The notes under the pieces are model-generated. The model was not told where the DNA came from, made no database searches, and worked only from the letters and a program-made list of their open reading frames with translations. Positions 38,953-46,473 of a stretch of DNA of 64,000 nt are shown piece by piece. The stretch's first letter is position 1, and every line of letters begins with the position of its first letter. The DNA is from Duffyella gerundensis (GTDB lineage Bacteria > Pseudomonadota > Gammaproteobacteria > Enterobacterales > Enterobacteriaceae), in the NCBI RefSeq assembly GCF_001517405.1, contig NZ_LN907827.1, forward strand, positions 936,587-1,000,586. The letters run 5' to 3'. The position numbers were made by a program, and so were the translations under genes.

Positions 38953-39675
38953 GCGGGAAGCCGCCTCGCTGTCCGGCAGGAAAGTGCCGCTGCTGTTGCT
39001 GTTGTTCATCACATATTGTCCGGCATTGACGGCGACATGCGGCGGCTGGCGGTACTTCACAAACCAGGCGTAACCCGGCTGTAGCTGCTTCCAGAACGCG
39101 GCGTATACCGAATTGCGATGACGCTGCAGGTTGCTGTCGGTCATGCGAAACGGATAGATGCTTACGGCAACTTCCGGCTGACCGTTGCGCAGGGCAGCAT
39201 CCACAAAGCTGAAAATCTCATCCATTTTGGCATCGGTCATGGCGTAACAGCCCACTGACACACAGTTACCATGAATCATCAGATAGCTGCCGTTGTAACC
39301 CTGCTCACGATCGTACTGGTTAGGAAAACCAATATTGATTGCGCGGTAAAAGCGGCTGTCTGGTTTCAGCTGGTTGAGCTTAACGCTGTAAAATCCTTCC
39401 GGGCTTTTAAAATCGCCCTGGCGACGTTTCGGCCCTAATCCGCCGGAAAAGTTACAGATGCGATAGCTGTCGAGCAGGCGAAACTCATTGCCGATCTTGC
39501 CATACAGTTCCAGCGTGCGTTCTTCTTTAAAAATCTGGATATAAACCGGGGTGCCCAAAAGTTGTTTCTTTAATTCTTTGCTGACCGGGGCCAGAGGTTG
39601 AACCGGTTCAGGTGTCATTGCCCAGCTGAGCGCTGGCAAAAGAATCATCGCAAACAGTAATGCGATTTTGCCCAT
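38923..39675 (-). CDS. yafK: YafK/DpaA, YkuD-fold enzyme releasing Braun lipoprotein from murein
   Basis: 250 residues. Signal peptide [19 protein letters not shown], then an L,D-transpeptidase (YkuD) domain with catalytic Cys in [16 protein letters not shown]. coli DpaA (YafK, also LdtF) is a hydrolase that cuts the bond between peptidoglycan and Lpp. The start at 39675 is set by the signal peptide and an AAAGG 8 nt upstream; the open frame extends 20 codons further up without these features. Confidence 0.93.
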   Translation of the reverse strand: MGKIALLFAMILLPALSWAMTPEPVQPLAPVSKELKKQLLGTPVYIQIFKEERTLELYGKIGNEFRLLDSYRICNFSGGLGPKRRQGDFKSPEGFYSVKLNQLKPDSRFYRAINIGFPNQYDREQGYNGSYLMIHGNCVSVGCYAMTDAKMDEIFSFVDAALRNGQPEVAVSIYPFRMTDSNLQRHRNSVYAAFWKQLQPGYAWFVKYRQPPHVAVNAGQYVMNNSNSSGTFLPDSEAASRSFLALTQTK

Positions 39676-39831
39676 CGTATTGCCTTTGAAAAAGAGGGTT
39701 GAACTGCAACGCCGAAAGGCGTCTGTCACTTGCATTCTCGGAAATATCCGCTATCGCTGCGCCACATTATCATCGTTTGTTTTTTTAGCAAGATGGCGAC
39801 CTGGGTATTAATCAATTAAAAATGTTTTAAA

Positions 39832-39850
39832 GGTGAGGCCGGGTCTCACC
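39832..39850. other. Hairpin in the yafK/dinB intergenic region
   Basis: GGTGAG (39832-39837) / CTCACC (39845-39850), 7-nt loop, upstream of the dinB promoter. No T tract on the plus side; function unknown. Confidence 0.35.
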
Positions 39851-39875
39851 GGTAACACAGCGGCCCTTGTGCCAG

Positions 39876-39910
39876 TTGCGATGAAAATTCCTGACTGTAT
39901 ACTTGTCCAG
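39876..39910 (+). promoter_or_regulatory. dinB promoter with LexA (SOS) box
   Basis: -35 TTGCGA (39876-39881), 16-bp spacer, -10 TATACT (39898-39903). The LexA box CTGTATACTTGTCCAG (39895-39910) fits CTG-N10-CAG and covers the -10, so LexA binding would block RNA polymerase. Same arrangement as E. coli dinB. Confidence 0.88.
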
Positions 39911-39926
39911 TATTCGCGGAGGGGCT

Positions 39927-40982
39927 ATGCGCAAAATCATTCATGTCGATATGGACTGCTTTTATGCTGCGGTGGAGATGCGTGACGATCCCAGCCTGCG
40001 TGATATTCCTATTGCCATTGGTGGTAGTCGGGTACAGCGCGGCGTGATCAGCACCGCCAACTATCCGGCACGAAAATATGGTGTGCGCAGCGCAATGCCG
40101 ACCATGACGGCGTTGAAACTCTGTCCGCATCTGCGCCTGCTGCCTGGCCGCTTTGACGCCTATAAAGAAGCGTCGGCCGCTATCCGCGAAATTTTTTCCC
40201 GCTACACCACCTTTATTGAACCGCTGTCGCTGGATGAAGCCTATCTCGATGTGACCGACAGCCCGCACTGCCACGGCTCCGCCACGCTGATCGCGCGTGA
40301 GATCCGCCAGACGATCGAACGCGAGTTGAATCTCACCGCCTCGGCAGGCATCGCTCCGATCAAGTTTCTCGCCAAGATCGCCTCCGATCTCAACAAGCCT
40401 GACGGCCAGTTCGTGATCACGCCGGATCAAATGCACCCGTTTTTGCTGACGCTGCCGCTGGAAAAGATTCCGGGCGTGGGCAAGGTCACCGCCAAAAAGT
40501 TGCAGGAACTGGGGCTAATCACCTGTGGCGACGTGCAAAAGGCGGATGTGGCGCTGCTGCTCAAGCGTTTTGGTAAATTTGGCCGCGTGTTGTGGGAGCG
40601 CAGCCACGGTATCGATGAACGCGGCGTTATCGTTGAGCGAGAGCGCAAATCGGTGGGCGTTGAGCGCACGCTGTCGGAAGATATTCACAGCTGGGAAGCG
40701 TGCCTGGAGATCATCGATTTTCTTTATCAGGAGCTGGAACGTCGTCTGACGCAAATCCGTCCCGATGGCCATATCGCCCGGCAGGGCGTGAAGCTGAAGT
40801 TCAACGATTTCCAGCAGACCACGCAGGAGCACGTCTGGCCGGTGTTAAACAAAGAGGATTTGATCGCCGTGGCGCAGGAAGCCTGGAATGAACGCCGCGC
40901 TGGTCGCGGCGTCCGGCTGGTGGGGCTGCACGTGACGCTGATGGATCCGCAGCTGGAGCGACAACTGTTATTAGAGATTTGA
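39927..40982 (+). CDS. dinB: DNA polymerase IV (Y family)
   Basis: 351 residues, the E. coli length. It is an SOS-induced error-prone translesion polymerase. Catalytic Asp8 in IIHVDMDCF and [12 protein letters not shown] (Asp/Glu pair) are present; the two HhH motifs appear as [17 protein letters not shown]. It ends RQLLLEI, a relaxed beta-clamp motif. The steric-gate residue is Tyr13 (DCFYAAVEM), where E. coli has Phe13. Start at ATG 39927 behind GGAGGGG. Confidence 0.96.
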   Translation: MRKIIHVDMDCFYAAVEMRDDPSLRDIPIAIGGSRVQRGVISTANYPARKYGVRSAMPTMTALKLCPHLRLLPGRFDAYKEASAAIREIFSRYTTFIEPLSLDEAYLDVTDSPHCHGSATLIAREIRQTIERELNLTASAGIAPIKFLAKIASDLNKPDGQFVITPDQMHPFLLTLPLEKIPGVGKVTAKKLQELGLITCGDVQKADVALLLKRFGKFGRVLWERSHGIDERGVIVERERKSVGVERTLSEDIHSWEACLEIIDFLYQELERRLTQIRPDGHIARQGVKLKFNDFQQTTQEHVWPVLNKEDLIAVAQEAWNERRAGRGVRLVGLHVTLMDPQLERQLLLEI

Positions 40983-41098
40983 TTCCAGGCCGGGAACGTG
41001 GCGGCTTCCTGTGGCCGGAAAGGCCAGAGGATTTTGCCTGGCGGCAGGCTTTAAGGTCAACGTCTTTAAGGTCAACGGCCATTTTGTTCTGCCTTGCA

Positions 41099-41244
41099 GG
41101 CTGGCTGTTTAAAGGCCAGGTCAATGGCTATTTCGTTTTGCCTGAAGGCTGGCTGTTTAAAGGCCAGGTCAACGGCGATTTCGTTCTGCCTTGCAGGCTG
41201 GCTGCTTAAAGGCCAGGTCAACGGCGATTTCGTTCTGCCTGAAG
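41099..41244 (+). repeat. Tandem repeat, about 48-49 nt x 3, in the left arm
   Basis: Units begin at 41099, 41147 and 41196, each starting GGCTGGCTG and containing TTAAAGGCCAGGTCAA and a TTTCGTT-TGCCT segment. The reading frame shifts between units (48 then 49 nt), which argues against a coding role. Confidence 0.9.
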
Positions 41245-41507
41245 GCAGCCCGAGCAGGGCCGGCAGTCGCCCCGGCCCTGCACCCGCGCTATCCGGCAAA
41301 CACAACCGCCCGCTAAAGCGGGTACCCTCAGCAAAACCCTTTTCCTGACGGACCGGACGCGATTCGCTCCTGCTCAGCGCGCCCTCTCGCCGCATCCCTG
41401 CGGCTCGCCCTGGAAAACGCTTTTGCCTCGGCGTTTGTGATGCCTCCTCAAGGTCAAAACCCAGGTCAAAACCCAATAGATTAAAAGCAAAGTCTTAAAT
41501 AAATCCC

Positions 41508-41549
41508 AAACCTCAAACCTCAAACCTCAAACCTCAAACCTCAAACCCC
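41508..41549 (+). repeat. Tandem repeat AAACCTC x 5 plus one variant
   Basis: Five perfect 7-nt units from 41508 to 41542 and a sixth, AAACCCC, to 41549. First of three unlike minisatellites in the central loop. Confidence 0.92.
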
Positions 41550-41654
41550 AAAATGAATATCTATCCAACTCCAGTCCCAGTCCTGATTTGGAAGCACTCG
41601 AGACGGCAATATAGATATAACAGTGCAATAACTCACGGTTTGTATCCCAAGTCT

Positions 41655-41731
41655 GAAGTGCTTTTGAAGTGCTTTTGAAGTGCTTTTGAAGTGCTTTTGA
41701 AGTGCTTTTGAAGTGCTTTTGAAGTGCTTTT
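41655..41731 (+). repeat. Tandem repeat GAAGTGCTTTT x 7
   Basis: Seven perfect 11-nt units, then a diverged eighth (GAAGTGTCTTA). Such perfection implies recent expansion. Confidence 0.93.
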
Positions 41732-41742
41732 GAAGTGTCTTA

Positions 41743-41798
41743 TGTTTTGGTGTTTTGGTGTTTTGGTGTTTTGGTGTTTTGGTGTTTTGGTGTTTTGG
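41743..41798 (+). repeat. Tandem repeat TGTTTTGG x 7
   Basis: Seven perfect 8-nt units immediately before the right arm, which begins with TTTTGACCTGGG at about 41799. Confidence 0.93.
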
Positions 41799-42050
41799 TT
41801 TTGACCTGGGTTTTGACGTTGAGGAGGCATCACCACCGCTGAGGAGGTGAACATTTCAGGATGTCCCGCCATGGATGGCGGGACAAGGGAGCGCTGAGCG
41901 GGGAGCGAATCGCGAGCGGTCCGTGAAGAAATGTGAACTGACGAGGGTACCCGCCTGCGGCGGGCGGTTGTGTTTGCCGGATAGCCGGGGTGCAGGGGCG
42001 GGGCGACTGCCGCCCCTGCTCGGGCGGCCCGAAGGGCAGAACGAAATGGC

Positions 42051-42119
42051 CGTTGACCTTAAGACGTTGACCTTAAGACGTTGACCTTAAGACGTTGACC
42101 TTAAGACATTGACCTTAAC
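42051..42119 (+). repeat. Tandem repeat CGTTGACCTTAAGA x 5 in the right arm
   Basis: 14-nt units begin at 42051, 42065, 42079, 42093 and 42107 (the last with CATTGA). The left arm holds only about two complementary copies (TAAGGTCAACG near 41052-41078), so copy number differs between arms. Confidence 0.92.
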
Positions 42120-42190
42120 GCCGCCTGCCAGGCAAAAAACCGGCCTTTCCGGCCACAGGAAGCTGCCCCCATTGCCAGCCAGCAATGCCA

Positions 42191-43255
42191 CTACTTATTT
42201 TGAGCCGCCAGCGTCGCAAACCACGGCGAGACAAAATCCGTGCTCTCGCCCCAGCCGGGGATAATCTTATTCAGCGTGGCGACGTTAACCGCACCCTGCT
42301 GGCCGTTAAGCTGATCCTGTGAAATGGCGTTAGCCTTGAACTGATAAGTGGCGGGCGTGGCTTCACCGGCGATTTTTTTGGCGACCAGCCGCATGTTGAT
42401 CGCCCCAATCAGCTTACTGTCCACGGCGACCGTTTGCTTCCACGGGCTCGCTTTCTGCCGCATCAGCTGCAAATCCTGGTTAGAAACGTCGATACTGTAG
42501 AGCTTTACCTCGGTGCGGCCATTCTCCTGCAACGCCTTGTAAGCGCCCTGACTGAACGCATCCCAGGCGCCCCAAATCGCGTCGAGCTGGCCTTTAGGAT
42601 ACTTCGCCAGAATGGCACCGATCTTGTTGGCGGTATCGCCCTGTACATCGGAGGAGACCGCACCAATCGACTCCAGCTGTTTAATGCCTGGATTCTCTTT
42701 TAACACCTTTTCATAGATCACCTGGCGGCGTTCCATCGGTGGGAAACCGGCGACCCACAGCTTGACGATATTGGCTTTGCCGTTGAAATCCTTAACCAGC
42801 TGATTAAGCGACAGCGAGGCGAGTGAGGCGTCATCCTGCGCGGTGACGGTAACGCCAGGCAGGGTACCCTCTACCGGCGTATCAAACACCGACACCTTGA
42901 TGCCCGCATCGGCGATACGTTTTACCAGCGCGCTGGCGTAAGGTGCCTTGCCGTGGGAAAGCACAATGCCATCATATTTCTGACTGATCGCCTGGTTCAC
43001 GAAGTCCTGGAAGCGGGCATCATCACCGTTGCTTAAAAAAGTGCTGACCTTGAAGCCGAGCTTGCGTCCCTGCTGGATAGCACCGGCAACAAACTGCGTG
43101 GTGTTATCGTCTGAACCGAGGTTGCGGATCACCGCAATGCGCACCGGACCGTCATGGTTGGCAATGGCTGCCGGCACCGCAGCGGTGCTATCGGCAAAGG
43201 CGGGAACGGCGGCGAGCAGGCTCATCGCCAGCAGTGAACAGCGGAAGGTTTTCAT
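42191..43255 (-). CDS. Sugar-type ABC transporter periplasmic binding protein
   Basis: 354 residues with signal peptide MKTFRCSLLAMSLLAAVPAFA and a type-1 (ribose/galactose-like) periplasmic binding fold: RIAVIRNLGSDDNTTQFVAGA, DGIVLSHGKAPYASALVKRI, ADAGIKVSVFDTPV and AIWGAWDAFSQGAYKAL. The ligand is unknown; carbohydrate-like compounds (sugars, polyols, inositols) are usual. It is the last gene of a three-gene minus-strand operon, 27 bp after the permease; its 3' end abuts the long inverted repeat. Confidence 0.87.
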   Translation of the reverse strand: MKTFRCSLLAMSLLAAVPAFADSTAAVPAAIANHDGPVRIAVIRNLGSDDNTTQFVAGAIQQGRKLGFKVSTFLSNGDDARFQDFVNQAISQKYDGIVLSHGKAPYASALVKRIADAGIKVSVFDTPVEGTLPGVTVTAQDDASLASLSLNQLVKDFNGKANIVKLWVAGFPPMERRQVIYEKVLKENPGIKQLESIGAVSSDVQGDTANKIGAILAKYPKGQLDAIWGAWDAFSQGAYKALQENGRTEVKLYSIDVSNQDLQLMRQKASPWKQTVAVDSKLIGAINMRLVAKKIAGEATPATYQFKANAISQDQLNGQQGAVNVATLNKIIPGWGESTDFVSPWFATLAAQNK

Positions 43256-43282
43256 TATTTTTTTACCCTGTCTGTGAACGCC

Positions 43283-44281
43283 TTAGCGGCGCTGAATGTA
43301 AGTAATCGCCAGCGCTATCGCCAGCACCAGCCCTTTAATAATGTCCATGGCGTAATAGGGAACGGAAAGCATCACCAGACCATTTTGTAAGACGCCGAGA
43401 ATCACCGCGCCAACCAGCGTGCCGAGCGCGTTGGGTTTGCCGGAACCGGCAAGCGAAAATCCGATCCACGCCGCGGCGACCGCATCCATCAGGTAACCGC
43501 TGCCCGCATTGACCTGCGACGAACCGATGCGCGAGGCGAGCAAAATGCCGCCCAACCCGGCCAGCAGCGAGGCGATCACATAGGCAAGCACGCGATAACG
43601 GGTAGTGCGAATGCCGGAGAGCCGTGCCGCTTCCGCGTTGCCACCCAGCGCATACATGCGGCGGCCATGGCGGGTCAGCGAGAGCGCCAGCTGAGCTACC
43701 AGCGTCACCGCCAGCATGATAATCACGATAACCGGCACCTGACCGAGCAGGCCAAAGGCCGCGGGAATGGTGCCTTCCGCCATATCGCCGCTCGGCAGCA
43801 CCATGTTTTCGGTGATCGAGCCGCCAAAACTGTAGGTCATCGCCACGCCCTGAATCACAAACAGCGTCGCCAGCGTCGCCAGCATGTCGGGGATTTTCAA
43901 TACCACAATCAGAAAGGCGTTGAACAAGCCAACCAGCGTGCAGAGCAGCAGGGTAATCACAATCGCCGCAGTGGTGCCGAAGCCGTACCAGACGAACAGT
44001 GAGATCACCAGTGCGTTAGCCAGCGAAGCGGTTGAACCCACCGACAGATCGAAGCCGCCCACGGTCAGCGATATCGATACGCCGATAGCAATCACCGTCA
44101 CAATGGCGATGGAGCGCAGAATGTTGATGATGTTATTGGGTTCAAGAAAGCTGTCGGATGCCAGGCCAAAGCCGGCAATCAGAAGCACCACCGTCAGCAA
44201 CATGCCCCATTTATAGAGGAACTCGAACACATGATGACGCAGCGCAGGCTGCGTTGGGAGACGTTGATCGTTGCTGCTCAC
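43283..44281 (-). CDS. Sugar-type ABC transporter permease (RbsC family)
   Basis: 332 residues with about nine or ten hydrophobic segments. Family marks are VGISLTVGGFDLSVGSTASLANAL in TM2-3 and YALGGNAEAARLSGIRTTRYRVLAYVIASLLAGLGGI, the EAA-like coupling loop. Coupled to the ATPase gene by a 4-nt overlap (44278-44281). Confidence 0.92.
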   Translation of the reverse strand: MSSNDQRLPTQPALRHHVFEFLYKWGMLLTVVLLIAGFGLASDSFLEPNNIINILRSIAIVTVIAIGVSISLTVGGFDLSVGSTASLANALVISLFVWYGFGTTAAIVITLLLCTLVGLFNAFLIVVLKIPDMLATLATLFVIQGVAMTYSFGGSITENMVLPSGDMAEGTIPAAFGLLGQVPVIVIIMLAVTLVAQLALSLTRHGRRMYALGGNAEAARLSGIRTTRYRVLAYVIASLLAGLGGILLASRIGSSQVNAGSGYLMDAVAAAWIGFSLAGSGKPNALGTLVGAVILGVLQNGLVMLSVPYYAMDIIKGLVLAIALAITYIQRR

Positions 44282-45783
44282 GCAGGGGTTCCTCCGGTGG
44301 AATAGAGTAAAAGGGTTTCTTCATCGACGTCGCAGGCGGCCATTTCAGCCACGATGCGCCCATCCCACAACACGCAGATGCGGTCACACAGGCCAACCAG
44401 TTCTGAAAACTCGCCCGAGGCGTAGATCACGCCTTTGCCCTGGCGCGCCAGGCCGTCGATAAGCGTAAAAAGGTCGGTCTTTGCTTTGATATCCACGCCT
44501 TTGGTCGGCTCGTCAAAAATCAGCACGTCGGCGTCGTTGCGCAGCCATTTGCCAATTGCCACCTTTTGTTGATTGCCGCCCGACAGGCGTCGCAGGATCT
44601 GCTGCGGACCGGTGGTGCGCACGTTAAGTTTTTGGATAAGGCTTTCTGCCCAGCGCCACGCCTGACGACGATCGAACAGCCCGGCACGTGAAAAGCTTTT
44701 ATCGGCGCTGACGCTGAGGTTCATGCTCACCGATTCATCGATGAAAATGCCCTCTTTGCGGCGCTCTTCCGGCACCAGCGCCATGCGCTGGCGGACAGAA
44801 TGGTGCGGTGAGCGCGGACGCCAGGGCTTGCCATGCAGCTCTCCGCTACGCACATGGCTGATCGATGCGCCAAACAGCGCCTTACAGAGTTCACTTTTAC
44901 CGGCACCGGCCAGCCCGGCGATGCCGAGAATTTCGCCTTTGTGCAGCCGCAGCGAAATGTCCTGCAGCAGATGCTGATCATGCAGCCCCTCCACCGCCAG
45001 CAGGGTCTCGGTTGACGGCGCCGGGCGTGCAGGCGGATAGATATCATCAAGCTGATGGCCGAGCATCTTTTCAACAATCTGCTCGCCGCTCAGCGCCTGC
45101 ATCGGCAGGGTTTCGATCAGCTGGCCGTCACGTAGCACGGTCAGCCGATCGCAAATCGCCTTTAGCTCATGAATGCGGTGCGAGATAAACACCACGCCGA
45201 TGCCGTTGCGTTGCAGACGACGCACCACGTTAAACAGCCGCTCGCTTTCATGACGATCGAGCGGGGCAGTGGGCTCATCAAGGATCAGGAAACGGCAATG
45301 GTGGGAAAGGGCGCGCGCCAGCAAAATATGCTGTTTCTCGGCCAGCGTGCAGCGTTCAACATTGCGCCTGACGTCAAGCTGCACATCAAGCTGGGCCAGC
45401 AGCTGGCGGGCCTGTTGACGCAACGCGCGCCAGCTAAAGCGTCCGCCCGAGGCGGCGATCTGATCGAGCAGAATGTTTTCCGCCACGCTGAGCTGCGGCA
45501 CCAGTGCCACATCAACTTCCTGCTGCACGATATGAATACCGGCCTGTTTGGCATCGCGCGGGGAACGAATAGCGATCGGCTGGTTATCCAGCAGGATTTC
45601 GCCGCTGTAATCGGCATGCGCGCCGGACAGCACAGCCATCAGCGTCGATTTTCCAGCACCGTTGGCACCGGTCAGCGCATGGATTGAATGGCCTTCAAGG
45701 GTGAAATCAACCTGACGCAGCGCGGCAAAGCCGCCAAAGCTGATTGAGATATTGCGCATATCAAGACGGTTTATTTCACTCAT
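44278..45783 (-). CDS. Sugar-type ABC transporter ATP-binding protein (RbsA family, two ABC domains)
   Basis: 501 residues, tandem nucleotide-binding domains. First: Walker A TGANGAGKST, Walker B FLILDEPTAPLD. Second: degenerate Walker A AGLAGAGKSE, signature LSGGNQQK, Walker B LIFDEPTKGVD. The family typically has an asymmetrical pair. ATG 45783 (MSEINRLDMRNIS) is chosen because it fits the family's N-terminus; the frame continues 30 codons upstream. First gene of the operon; substrate unknown. Confidence 0.92.
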   Translation of the reverse strand: MSEINRLDMRNISISFGGFAALRQVDFTLEGHSIHALTGANGAGKSTLMAVLSGAHADYSGEILLDNQPIAIRSPRDAKQAGIHIVQQEVDVALVPQLSVAENILLDQIAASGGRFSWRALRQQARQLLAQLDVQLDVRRNVERCTLAEKQHILLARALSHHCRFLILDEPTAPLDRHESERLFNVVRRLQRNGIGVVFISHRIHELKAICDRLTVLRDGQLIETLPMQALSGEQIVEKMLGHQLDDIYPPARPAPSTETLLAVEGLHDQHLLQDISLRLHKGEILGIAGLAGAGKSELCKALFGASISHVRSGELHGKPWRPRSPHHSVRQRMALVPEERRKEGIFIDESVSMNLSVSADKSFSRAGLFDRRQAWRWAESLIQKLNVRTTGPQQILRRLSGGNQQKVAIGKWLRNDADVLIFDEPTKGVDIKAKTDLFTLIDGLARQGKGVIYASGEFSELVGLCDRICVLWDGRIVAEMAACDVDEETLLLYSTGGTPA

Positions 45784-46093
45784 CAGTCCATTAGCACCTG
45801 TAAGCCAGTGACGTGTCGCATTTTTTCCTGCCCGGGCAGGCGTGGCAACGACCGAAAGGCTATAAGCTAACACAAAATATTATTAGCCATCCAGACATCT
45901 GGGTGTAAAAGGGTCCACATTGCTATTTTGTCGATTGCGGCGGCATTTACCGCCAGCCAGTCATTTTTTACACGTTGTTGATAAAGCGTTGACGAACGCA
46001 GCGGCAGAAACTAGCAGGGATTTTTATCTATAAAACTGATTTATAAGGAGTAATTCGTAAATTGCTTCCCAGGGCAGGACTCGGGGAAGACGG

Positions 46094-46122
46094 TTTACAG
46101 GCTCTGGCTACGGGGCTATAGT
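46094..46122 (+). promoter_or_regulatory. Candidate sigma-70 promoter of the Mg2+ ATPase gene
   Basis: -35 TTTACA (46094-46099), 17-bp spacer, -10 TATAGT (46117-46122). It would give a leader of about 345 nt before the start codon. A PhoP-box direct repeat was looked for and only a half site GGTTTA (46092-46097) is present. The rest of the 45784-46093 gap should hold the promoter for the divergent sugar ABC operon; no specific operator was recognised. Confidence 0.6.
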
Positions 46123-46330
46123 CTTGCCAAATTTCAGCATGAGGCGAGTAGATTGGACGACAACCCCGGCGATTTCGCCTTATTCACCGGCAGGTAAACT
46201 TTCCTCTGTGGTTTGCCTGCCTTTTTCTGTGGCGGGCGATGCTTCACCCCTCTGTGAGCGGTTTCATCCCCCCAACATGCTGTGCTTATTGCCGCCCGTG
46301 CGGCATAACGCATTCACCGTGGAGATGACT

Positions 46331-46354
46331 ATGAAAGACCGACCCAGCGGGTGA
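46331..46354 (+). CDS. Candidate leader peptide MKDRPSG upstream of the Mg2+ ATPase
   Basis: ATG 46331 preceded by GGAG at a 6-nt spacing; seven codons to a TGA. In Salmonella and E. coli, mgtA expression depends on translation of a short proline/charge-rich ORF (mgtL) in the leader. This peptide is short but has the acidic/proline character (Asp, Pro). About 120 nt of C- and pyrimidine-rich, G-poor RNA follow before the main gene, which suits Rho loading. The role is inferred from analogy. Confidence 0.4.
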   Translation: MKDRPSG

Positions 46355-46473
46355 AGATGACGAAAGCGCATACCACGTCAGATCGGCACGCCTCTCTTCG
46401 CTTCTCCCCACCCTAATCCCTTAACCGCAGGCCATTCCTGCATCTGTCACTTTTCCCAAGGTGGGGCCAGATC

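Larger units (their letters stand above)
41004..42163. repeat. 1.16-kb imperfect long inverted repeat with minisatellite loop
   Basis: Left arm 41004-41475 and right arm 41799-42163 are reverse complements over nearly their whole length. Matching anchors include GCTTCCTGTGGCCGGAAAGG (from 41004; its complement ends at 42163), ATCCGGCAAACACAACCGCC, GATTCGCTCC, and GATGCCTCCTCAA. Each arm also holds small GC-rich hairpins. The 323-nt centre (41476-41798) is mainly short tandem repeats. No credible gene lies in 40983-42190. Confidence 0.9.

Noticed and set aside
40979..41348. Plus-strand frames in the left arm, with repeated GWLFKGQVNG-like peptide
   Set aside because: Frames switch between repeat units (48 versus 49 nt) and overlap the dinB stop; this is non-coding repeat DNA.
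41508..41798. CRISPR array
   Set aside because: Units of 7, 11 and 8 nt are contiguous with no unique spacers and no cas genes are near.
41633..41872. Minus-strand frame encoding repetitive KTPKHQN/STSKALQKHF peptide
   Set aside because: It is simple translation of the 11- and 8-nt minisatellites; no ribosome-binding site.
46092..46108. PhoP box before the Mg2+ ATPase gene
   Set aside because: Only one half site (GGTTTA) is present; the second repeat at 11-bp spacing is missing.
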